64,000 nucleotides of DNA from Teichococcus aestuarii (GTDB lineage: Bacteria; Pseudomonadota; Alphaproteobacteria; Acetobacterales; Acetobacteraceae), in the NCBI RefSeq assembly GCF_003116135.1, contig NZ_PDOA01000009.1:62001-126000 (forward strand), written 5' to 3'. A model generated the notes under the pieces. The model had not been told where the DNA came from and did not search any database. It worked only from the letters and a program-made list of their open reading frames with translations. The position numbers and the translations under genes were made by a program. Shown here piece after piece: positions 58,188-64,000 of this stretch; position 1 is the first letter of the stretch; every line of letters begins with the position of its first letter.

Positions 58188-59285
58188 TCAGTCGGGCCGG
58201 GTCAGGATGCCCAGCGAGGGCCCCAGATAGGTATTCCAGGCACTGGAGCAGCTTTCGCCGCAGCGGTCGATCCAGCGGGGCAGCACCGTCTCGATCAGCA
58301 GCTGGCGGCGGCGCTGCTGGTCGGCCGGCGTCACCGGCACCACGGTCATGCGGCCGGGCCGCCCGGTGGTGCAGCCGGGCCGGCCGGCGCTGCAGTCGAG
58401 GCCCTCGCCCGTCTGCTGCGCGGCGGCGTCCCAGATGGAGGTCTCCAGCTCCGCCAGCCCCTGCCGGATGGTCTCCCGCAGATCGGCCGGCAGCGAGTCC
58501 CAGGTTGCCTTGTTGGCGCCGAACATCGAGACGCCCCAGGTCAGCGCCATGCTGTGCACATGGCTCGTCACCTCGTGCAGCCCGACGGTGTAGCCGGAGA
58601 GGGTGCCGGTGACGGCGCATTCCACGACGCCCGCCCGCAGCGCCGCCACCGTATCGGCGAAGGGGATCACCACGGAGGTGGCGCCGAGCGCCTCGAACAT
58701 CTCGGCCTGCCCCACCGAGGAGGTCCGCACCCGCCGCCCGGAGAGATCGCTGAGGCCGTTGAAGGGCCGCGTGCACCAGGTGACCTGCGCGGGGTAGGTG
58801 TAGATCGAGAGCAGCTCGACCCCGTAGCGCTCCTGCAGGATGTCGCGCAGGTGCGGGCGGTAGAGGCGCACCGTCTCGCGCAGCCGGCCGATATCCGGGT
58901 TGAGCGCCGGCAGGTCGACCGCGTTGAACTCCGGCTCCTCGCTGGAGACGACGGCGACGAGCGCGGTGCCGAAGGGAACGACGCCGAGCCGCATCAGCGG
59001 CAGCACCTCCTCGGCACGGAAGCCGGCGCGGTCGAACGGTGTGATCTCGGCCGTGACGCGGCCCTTGGTCAGTTCCGTGACGCGGTGGCGCCAGAACGGC
59101 TCCTCGTACCGGGTGTACTGCGACACGCCGGCCAGGCCGCCCACCACCTTCAGGGTGATGGTCTCCTGCGGTTCGGCCGCCAGCGGGGGCGTGCACAGGG
59201 CGGGCGTGCAGAGGGAAAGCGCCAGGCCCAGCGCGGCCATCGCGGGGCGGAACGGACGGCGGCGCGGGGCGCGGCGCGCGAGCAT
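58188..59285 (-). CDS. DctP-like (TRAP-type) periplasmic solute-binding protein
   Basis: A 365-residue exported protein. The signal peptide is RPFRPAMAALGLALSLCTPALCTPP (cleavage near LAAEP). The mature part follows the TRAP DctP fold: ITLKVVGGLAG, FWRHRVTELTKGRVTAEITPFD, LMRLGVVPFGTA, LSGRRVRTSSVGQAEMFEALGATSVVIPF and ALRAGVVECAVTG. TRAP permease genes (DctQ/DctM) are absent nearby. Coupling to the hybrid kinase suggests a sensory rather than a transport role. The C-terminal part has an unusual GRPGCTTGRPGR insert with extra cysteines. Confidence 0.82.
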   Translation of the reverse strand: MLARRAPRRRPFRPAMAALGLALSLCTPALCTPPLAAEPQETITLKVVGGLAGVSQYTRYEEPFWRHRVTELTKGRVTAEITPFDRAGFRAEEVLPLMRLGVVPFGTALVAVVSSEEPEFNAVDLPALNPDIGRLRETVRLYRPHLRDILQERYGVELLSIYTYPAQVTWCTRPFNGLSDLSGRRVRTSSVGQAEMFEALGATSVVIPFADTVAALRAGVVECAVTGTLSGYTVGLHEVTSHVHSMALTWGVSMFGANKATWDSLPADLRETIRQGLAELETSIWDAAAQQTGEGLDCSAGRPGCTTGRPGRMTVVPVTPADQQRRRQLLIETVLPRWIDRCGESCSSAWNTYLGPSLGILTRPD

Positions 59286-59308
59286 GGCCGGCCCGGCCGA
59301 GCGCGGCT

Positions 59309-59581
59309 TCAAGCCAGCCTGGTGCGCAGCCACTCGCCGGCCTCCGCTGAGAGGCCATCCCAGTTGGCGCTGGTGACCGGCGCGACGAGCAGGGCGCCAT
59401 CCAGGCCCGCCCGGCGCATCGCACCCTTCAGATGCTCCACCAGGTAGCGCGCCGAAACCGCGCTTTCCACCAGGAGCGAGCCAGGAAGGGCGAGGTGCGA
59501 CTCCGCCAGTTGCCATACGGCGTCCTCCAGCGCGAGGGCGCCATCGGGCGACTGATCGTGGGCAACCAACAGCAGGGGCAT
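59309..59581 (-). CDS. Hypothetical protein
   Basis: A 90-residue soluble protein, not recognised. It starts MPLLLVAHDQSPDGALALEDAVWQL and reads like a small alpha/beta domain (LLLVAHDQ as first strand). GGGAGG lies 8-9 nt upstream of the ATG, which supports it. It is 23 bp upstream of the DctP-like gene on the same strand, so it may be the first gene of that sensory operon. No function can be given. Confidence 0.6.
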   Translation of the reverse strand: MPLLLVAHDQSPDGALALEDAVWQLAESHLALPGSLLVESAVSARYLVEHLKGAMRRAGLDGALLVAPVTSANWDGLSAEAGEWLRTRLA

Positions 59582-59668
59582 GTCACGACCTCCCGGAGAG
59601 CTTCAACCAATGATACAAGGCTGCACACCGTTGCGCCAGAAGCCATGCTGCGGCAGAGAAGCGTGGCC

Positions 59669-60448
59669 ATGACCGAACCCGCCCCCCGAACGGCCGCTCC
59701 GGCCGGCGCCGGCACCGCCATCGTCAGCCATCGCGGCGGCGCCTTCCTCTGGCCCGAGAACAGCCTCGAAGCCTTCCGCAACACCCTCTCCCTGGCTGTG
59801 GAGCAGGCGGAGTGCGACGTGCACCTCTCGGCCGACGGCGTGCCGGTGGTGATCCATGACGCGACGCTGAACCGCACCACGGAGGGCGACGGCCCCGTGG
59901 CGGCGCGCCCGGCGGCGGATCTGGCCGCGACGCGGCTGCGCGGGGCCGGGGCGGGGGGTGCCCGCGTGCCGTTGCTGGCCGATGTGGCGGCGCTGTTCCG
60001 GGAACGTCCGATGCAACTCCAGGTGGAGCTGAAGACGGCTCCCGGCGTGGCGCCGGACCCGGCCCTGCTGCCCCGCACCCTCGCTGTTCTGGATGCCGCC
60101 GGCATCCGCCCGCAGAGCCGCATCATCGCCTTCGAGGCGACGCTGGCGGCGGCGGCGATGCAGGCTGGCGGGCTTGCGGGAGTCATCTGGCTGTTCGAGC
60201 CGGCCCTGCTGCGGCAGATCGGCGCCGAGGGCGTGACCGGCGTCGCCCGCGCCTACGGGTTCGACATGGTGGAGACGCATGTCGCCGCCCTCGATGACGG
60301 GCTGATGCGCAGGCTGCGCGCGGCCGGGCTGAAGGTGGGGGTGTGGGGCGCCAACCATGCCGCCAGCATCGAGCGCGCCCTGGCCCTGGGCGTGGATGCG
60401 ATGGCCACGGATGATCCGGTGCTGGCCCTGCGCCTGCGCGGCTGCTGA
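59669..60448 (+). CDS. Glycerophosphodiester phosphodiesterase family protein
   Basis: A 259-residue GDPD-family phosphodiesterase. The catalytic TIM-barrel motifs are SHRGGAFLWPENSLEAF (His21, Arg22, Glu30), CDVHLSADGVPVVIHD (His63 as the second catalytic histidine) and LQVELKT for the metal-binding glutamate. There is no signal peptide with the start at 59669 (MTEPAPRT); ATG 59645 is an alternative. It hydrolyses glycerophosphodiesters to glycerol-3-phosphate and alcohol. It is divergent from the small gene at 59309. Confidence 0.88.
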   Translation: MTEPAPRTAAPAGAGTAIVSHRGGAFLWPENSLEAFRNTLSLAVEQAECDVHLSADGVPVVIHDATLNRTTEGDGPVAARPAADLAATRLRGAGAGGARVPLLADVAALFRERPMQLQVELKTAPGVAPDPALLPRTLAVLDAAGIRPQSRIIAFEATLAAAAMQAGGLAGVIWLFEPALLRQIGAEGVTGVARAYGFDMVETHVAALDDGLMRRLRAAGLKVGVWGANHAASIERALALGVDAMATDDPVLALRLRGC

Positions 60449-60475
60449 CAGGCTGCCGGCGACAAGGCTGCCGGC
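60447..60475. repeat. Imperfect 15-bp tandem duplication
   Basis: GACAGGCTGCCGGC (60447-60460) is followed at once by GACAAGGCTGCCGGC (60461-60475), the same unit with one extra A. It begins within the stop codon of the phosphodiesterase gene. Confidence 0.75.
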
Positions 60476-60484
60476 AAGGCCGCG

Positions 60485-60506
60485 GATCCTGCCGGGAGGC
60501 AGGATC
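60485..60506. terminator. Terminator-like hairpin between convergent genes
   Basis: GATCCTGCC pairs with GGCAGGATC over a GGGA tetraloop, 36 nt after the phosphodiesterase stop and 32 nt beyond the mepA stop. AAGAAA follows; the nearby AAAATTT at 60534-60540 is the only A/T run. Confidence 0.6.
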
Positions 60507-60538
60507 AAGAAAGCGCCACAAGCCGTTGATTACAAAAT

Positions 60539-61381
60539 TTAAGGCGCAGCCAGGATGCCGGTGCAGGCGGCCGGCAGCGCGGGTGGCGGCGCCGGCTTGC
60601 CGGGGCGCGGCGCGGGCTGGCGGGCCTCGGGCGTGAACCACCAGGCCAGGCTGGAATCGCATCCGTCGCCGGGCGGCACCGGCGCCTGGGGCTGGCAGCC
60701 CGGCTGGCCGTCCGGGCAGCGCAGCCGGATGTGGAAGTGTGAATCATGACCCCGCCAGGGCCGCACGCGGCGCAGCCAGGCGGCGCCCGGCATGGCCTCG
60801 CACAGCGCCTGCTTGATCGCCGGGTTGACGAAGATGCGGTCCACCGCCGGGTGCTCCGCGGCGAGGCGGATCAGCAGCGCATGGGCCGGCGTGAAGCGCG
60901 CGGGGTCCACGCGCATCCCATCCTCCCGCACCACCGAGGGCACCTCGATCCGCTCGCGGGCGGCGGGGGGCAGGGCGGGCTTGGGCCGCAGTTCGAGCCA
61001 GATATCGGCGTCGAGCCCGATCTGGTGGCTGGCATGGCCCCAGGGCATGGGGCCGCCGCGCGGCTGGCCGAGATCGCCGACCCAGAAGGGCGGCAGCCCG
61101 GCGGCCTGGGCGCGTGCCCCCAGCCCGCGGAGATAGGCGATGAGGTCGGGGTGGCCCCAGAAGCGGTTGCGGGAGAGCCGCACCACCTGCCAGCCCGGCC
61201 CATCGGCCGGCAGCGCCACGGCGCCGGCGATGCAGCCCAGCCCGTAGCCGCCGGCGATGCGTGGCGGCCCGGCGGCGGGGCGGGAGGCTTCCGCCCAGTC
61301 CCGCGCCGCCTGTGCCACCGCGCCGCCGGGGAGGGCGGCCAGCAGAAGGCACGCCAGCAGCGCCGGCCGCACGCGCCGCAT
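60539..61381 (-). CDS. mepA: Penicillin-insensitive murein endopeptidase MepA
   Basis: A 280-residue periplasmic LAS-type zinc endopeptidase cutting DD and LD cross-links in peptidoglycan. The signal peptide is MRRVRPALLACLLLAALPGGAVA (cleaved near residue 24). The metal site is formed by GHASHQIGLDADIW and GHDSHFHIRLRCPDGQPGC, both as in E. coli MepA. A proline-rich tail follows. It is the last gene of the leftward cluster with a small unknown gene and the type I secretion genes, 14 bp after the former. Confidence 0.92.
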   Translation of the reverse strand: MRRVRPALLACLLLAALPGGAVAQAARDWAEASRPAAGPPRIAGGYGLGCIAGAVALPADGPGWQVVRLSRNRFWGHPDLIAYLRGLGARAQAAGLPPFWVGDLGQPRGGPMPWGHASHQIGLDADIWLELRPKPALPPAARERIEVPSVVREDGMRVDPARFTPAHALLIRLAAEHPAVDRIFVNPAIKQALCEAMPGAAWLRRVRPWRGHDSHFHIRLRCPDGQPGCQPQAPVPPGDGCDSSLAWWFTPEARQPAPRPGKPAPPPALPAACTGILAAP

Positions 61382-61395
61382 GGCCGCGCCGGCGC

Positions 61396-61680
61396 TCAGC
61401 CGGAGAAGCGGAAGGAGCCCGGCACCGCCTGCGGCTCCGGCGCGGCGGGCTCGGCGGGCGCCGCCTGCTGCTGCGCCTGCTTCACCTTGGCGTCGATCTG
61501 CTTCAGCAGCGCCACCACGCTGTTGGCGAAGGCCGGCAGCTGCACCACCGGGATCATCAGCTGCCCGCAGGGCACCGGCTTCCCGTCGGAGCCCGTCTGC
61601 GCCAGGGTGATGCGGGTCACGCCGTAGTTGACGCTGGCCTCGAGGACGCCATCGGCGAACAGGACGGGCTTGTCGGTCAT
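61396..61680 (-). CDS. Hypothetical protein
   Basis: A 94-residue soluble protein, family not recognised. It starts MTDKPVLFADGVLEASVNYGVTRITLAQTG, suggesting beta strands, then has a helix (PAFANSVVALLKQIDAKVKQAQQQ) and an alanine/proline-rich tail. GAGT lies before the ATG. It sits between hlyD-type and mepA genes with 28- and 14-bp gaps, so it is probably co-transcribed with the secretion system; a structural or accessory role is only a guess. Confidence 0.65.
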   Translation of the reverse strand: MTDKPVLFADGVLEASVNYGVTRITLAQTGSDGKPVPCGQLMIPVVQLPAFANSVVALLKQIDAKVKQAQQQAAPAEPAAPEPQAVPGSFRFSG

Positions 61681-61708
61681 CGGGTGGAATACTCCTGCGA
61701 GTCTGGGC

Positions 61709-63085
61709 TTACTGTTCGCGGAAGGCGCGGTGGAAGCTGTCGAGCACCGGCTGCATCATGTAGCGGAAGAAGCTGCGGCTCCCGGTCTGGATCTGCGCCT
61801 CGACCGGCATGCCGGGTCGCAGCGCCACATTCTCCAGCCGGGCCAGCTGATCCGGCTCGATGGCGATCTGCACCCGGTAATGGCTCATGCGGGTGCGTTC
61901 GTCCAGGGTGACATCCTCGGCGACATAGGTCACCTCGCCATGCAGGTAGGGCACCAGGCGCTGCTTGAAGGCCGGCAGCCGCACCTCGGAATGCAGCCCG
62001 GGATAGACCACGTCGATGTCGGTGGGGGAGAGGCGCACCTCGGCCACCAGCCGGTCCTCGGCGGGGACGATCTCCATCACCGGCTCGCCGGCGCGCACCA
62101 CGGCGCCGAGGTTGAAGAAGCGGCTGCCGACGATGGTGCCGTCCTCCGGCGCGACGATCTCGCGCCGCTGCGCCACGTCGCGGGCGGCGCGCAGCTTCTC
62201 CTCCGTCTCGTTCAGGCGGTTGCGCGTCTCGCGCGCCTCGGCGGAGATCTCGGCCATGATCTGGTCGCGGGTCTGGCGGATCTGGTTGCGCGCCTCATCA
62301 ACCGAGGCGTTGGCGCGCTCCACCTGGCCCATCAGGTCGACCATGTTGCCTTCCAGGGAAGCGACGTTGCGCTGCAGCGCCAGCAGGCGCGGCATCCGCT
62401 CCAGCCCCTGGCGCACCAGGGTCTGCACGTCCTGCTCCTCGCGCCGGATCAGCGCGAGCTGGCGCCGCTGGCTGGCGATCTGCCCCTGGGCGGAGGTGGC
62501 GGTCGCCTCGTGCTGGGAGATCCGTGCCTCCAGCACCTGGAGCTGGCTGTTCAGATGCGCCCGGCGGGCGGAGAACAGGGTGCGCTGCCCGGTCATCGCC
62601 TCCAGCACGCGCGGGTCGGAGCTGCCGGACAGGTCCGGGGGGAAGGTGATGTCGGGCGCGCCGGCGGCCTCGGCGCGGAGCCGCGCATCCTGCGCCAGCA
62701 GGGCCCAGCGCTGGGCGCGCAGCGCCTCCAGCCCGCTGCCGGACTGGACCTCGTCCAGCCGCATCAGCACCTGGCCGGCCTTCACCTTGTCGCCGTCCCG
62801 CGCCAGGATCTCGCGCACGATGCCGCCCTCGAGGTGCTGCACGGTGCGGCGGTTGCCCTCGCTGCGGATCTCGCCGGGGGCGATCGCCGCCTCGGCCAGC
62901 GGCGCCGTCACCGACCAAGCGGTGAAGCCGCCGACGAACAGCACGGTGGCCGCCAGCCCGAACAGCATCGTGCCGCGGGTGCGCGGGCGCGGCGCGTCCA
63001 GGGTCAGGTCGGGGGCGACGGGGGGAAGGGTGCTGGGGCCGGCCTTCTGCAGCTCGCCGCCCGGGGGAAGGGTGGTGACGCTCAT
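61709..63085 (-). CDS. HlyD family type I secretion periplasmic adaptor
   Basis: A 458-residue membrane-fusion protein. It has a cytoplasmic N-terminus (1-39), one membrane span (about 40-58) and a barrel-sandwich start NRRTVQHLEGGIVREILARDGDKVKAG. A long coiled-coil region follows (about 130-290, rich in Gln/Glu/Arg), then the second lipoyl half (IVAPEDGTIVGSRFFNLGAVV) and the C-terminal barrel. It bridges the ABC exporter to a TolC-type outer-membrane channel. The ATG overlaps the stop of the ATPase gene (ATGA). Confidence 0.92.
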   Translation of the reverse strand: MSVTTLPPGGELQKAGPSTLPPVAPDLTLDAPRPRTRGTMLFGLAATVLFVGGFTAWSVTAPLAEAAIAPGEIRSEGNRRTVQHLEGGIVREILARDGDKVKAGQVLMRLDEVQSGSGLEALRAQRWALLAQDARLRAEAAGAPDITFPPDLSGSSDPRVLEAMTGQRTLFSARRAHLNSQLQVLEARISQHEATATSAQGQIASQRRQLALIRREEQDVQTLVRQGLERMPRLLALQRNVASLEGNMVDLMGQVERANASVDEARNQIRQTRDQIMAEISAEARETRNRLNETEEKLRAARDVAQRREIVAPEDGTIVGSRFFNLGAVVRAGEPVMEIVPAEDRLVAEVRLSPTDIDVVYPGLHSEVRLPAFKQRLVPYLHGEVTYVAEDVTLDERTRMSHYRVQIAIEPDQLARLENVALRPGMPVEAQIQTGSRSFFRYMMQPVLDSFHRAFREQ

Positions 63086-64000
63086 GCCGCGCCTCCGCTG
63101 TTGGTGTTGGCCAGCCGGGGCTGGGCCGGGGGGGCGGCCACCTCGGCCGGGCGGGGCGGCGCCATCAGGCGCTTCAGCACCTCGGCGCGGGGGCCGAACA
63201 TCTCCACGGCGCCGTCCTTCAGCAGCAGCACCTTGTCCACGCCCTGCACCAGGGCCGGGCGGTGGGAGACCAGCACCACCGTGGTGCCCTGGGCCTTCAG
63301 CGCATCGAGCGCGCGCTGCAGGGCGGCCTCGGAATCGCCGTCGAGGTTGGAGTTGGGCTCGTCCAGCACCACCAGCTTGGGCCGGCCGAACAGCGCGCGG
63401 GCGAGGCCAATCATCTGCCGCTGGCCGCCCGAGAGATGCTGGCCGCCCTCGCCGATCTCGGTGTCGTAGCCGGCGGGCAGGCGCAGGATCATCTCGTGGC
63501 AGCCGGCCATCTTGGCGGCCTCGAACACCGCGTCGGGCGTGGCGTCGCCCATGCGGGCGATGTTGCTCAGCACCGAGCCGTCGAACAGCTCCACATCCTG
63601 CGGCAGGTAGCCGACATGGCGGCCGAAATCCTCGCGCTGCCAGGTGTAGACATCGGCGCCGTCGAGCCGGACATTGCCGGCATTGGGCTGCAGCGTGCCG
63701 ATCAGCAGGCGGATCAGCGTGGTCTTGCCGGCGGCGGAGGGGCCGATCACGGCCAGGCTCTCGCCCGGCTGGAGCGCGAAGTTGACGCCCTTGATGATGG
63801 CCACCGCCATGCCCGGCATGCCGTAGGAGACGCGCTCGACCGAGAGGCGGCCGACCGGCTCGGGCAGCGGCAGGCCGGGCGGGCGGATGCGCGGCAGGGC
63901 CAGGAAGGCGGAGAGGCGCTTCAGCGCCTGGCGCGCCTGCACCAGCCCCTTCCAGCCGCCGATCAGCTGCTCCACCGGCGCGAGCGCGCGGCCCATGATG
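63082..64000 (-). CDS. Type I secretion system permease/ATPase (PrtD-like), partial
   Basis: The visible part is about 306 C-terminal residues; the gene continues past the right edge. The window end covers the end of the membrane domain (GRALAPVEQLIGGWKGLVQARQ), typical of PrtD-type exporters. The ATP-binding domain has Walker A GPSAAGKTT, signature HLSGGQRQMIG, Walker B KLVVLDEPNSNLD and the H-loop VLVSHRP. Internal methionines should not be taken as the start. It energises export of an unidentified protein, commonly RTX-type with a C-terminal signal. Confidence 0.92.
   Translation of the reverse strand, partial: IMGRALAPVEQLIGGWKGLVQARQALKRLSAFLALPRIRPPGLPLPEPVGRLSVERVSYGMPGMAVAIIKGVNFALQPGESLAVIGPSAAGKTTLIRLLIGTLQPNAGNVRLDGADVYTWQREDFGRHVGYLPQDVELFDGSVLSNIARMGDATPDAVFEAAKMAGCHEMILRLPAGYDTEIGEGGQHLSGGQRQMIGLARALFGRPKLVVLDEPNSNLDGDSEAALQRALDALKAQGTTVVLVSHRPALVQGVDKVLLLKDGAVEMFGPRAEVLKRLMAPPRPAEVAAPPAQPRLANTNSGGAA

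Noticed and set aside
55280-58612. An 1110-codon plus-strand open frame opposite the hybrid kinase
   Set aside because: Antisense to a kinase with all expected motifs; composition is His/Gln/Arg-rich with no recognisable domain.
1-64000. Search for tRNA, rRNA, CRISPR, insertion sequence, phage, toxin-antitoxin and restriction genes
   Set aside because: None was recognised. The genes are nearly all metabolic, transport or regulatory and show uniform composition, so no mobile island is claimed.

Overview
The window is a 64 kb chromosomal segment of a very GC-rich (about 70 percent or more) alphaproteobacterium. Gene content points to the Acetobacteraceae, most likely Roseomonas or a close relative. 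The inference rests on the alphaproteobacterial LexA with a GTTC-N7-GTTC box, the many tripartite and branched-chain uptake systems, and the general character of the proteins. No rRNA, tRNA, CRISPR array, insertion sequence, phage gene or attachment site was recognised. Long open frames opposite real genes are common because of the GC content and were left out.

Layout. 0.2-3 kb: L-aspartate dehydrogenase, a BenE-type benzoate transporter and a divergent FCD-type GntR regulator with a VanR-like palindrome between them. 3-7 kb: a PhoX-type phosphatase behind a Pho-box-like triple repeat, then a small membrane protein coupled to XpaC and TelA. 7-14 kb: zinc alcohol dehydrogenase, a P450 overlapping an acyltransferase, a metallo-beta-lactamase-fold protein with an amidase, and AqpZ. 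14-18.7 kb: a lipoprotein, an MFS exporter overlapping a Gfo/Idh oxidoreductase, RidA and a secreted CHAP protein. 18.8-22.8 kb: a BisC-type molybdoenzyme coupled to a PhoX-fold protein that has lost the hallmark residues, ending in a REP-like element that supplies the stop codons of both flanking genes.

22.8-31 kb: DedA, then a leftward operon (sensor kinase, NtrC-type regulator, TctB, TctA) behind a candidate sigma-54 promoter with an 18-bp palindrome about 120 bp upstream of the predicted start. Facing away are a hydroxylysine-kinase-like phosphotransferase and a class III aminotransferase-fold protein. A second GTTC-N7-GTTC box lies before a small membrane ORF near 31 kb. 31.3-36 kb: a branched-chain amino-acid-type ABC importer with fused LivH-LivM. 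36-43.7 kb: CbpM/CbpA, a class I aminotransferase, a 3-methyladenine DNA glycosylase, an OmpR/EnvZ-type pair, a DUF6065-like protein and an Asp/Glu racemase family protein.

44-55 kb: a peptide-type solute-binding protein, two M20 amidohydrolases, GltX, ComEC, LexA with its SOS box, a GntR regulator and a nucleoside hydrolase. 55-64 kb: a large hybrid histidine kinase coupled to a DctP-like binding protein, a glycerophosphodiester phosphodiesterase, MepA, a small unknown protein, and the HlyD adaptor and truncated ABC exporter of a type I secretion system running off the right edge.

The most noteworthy signals are regulatory and architectural: the sigma-54/enhancer arrangement, the possible SOS-linked small membrane protein, the BisC/degenerate-PhoX pair, the binding-protein/hybrid-kinase pair, and the repeat element used as a double stop codon.
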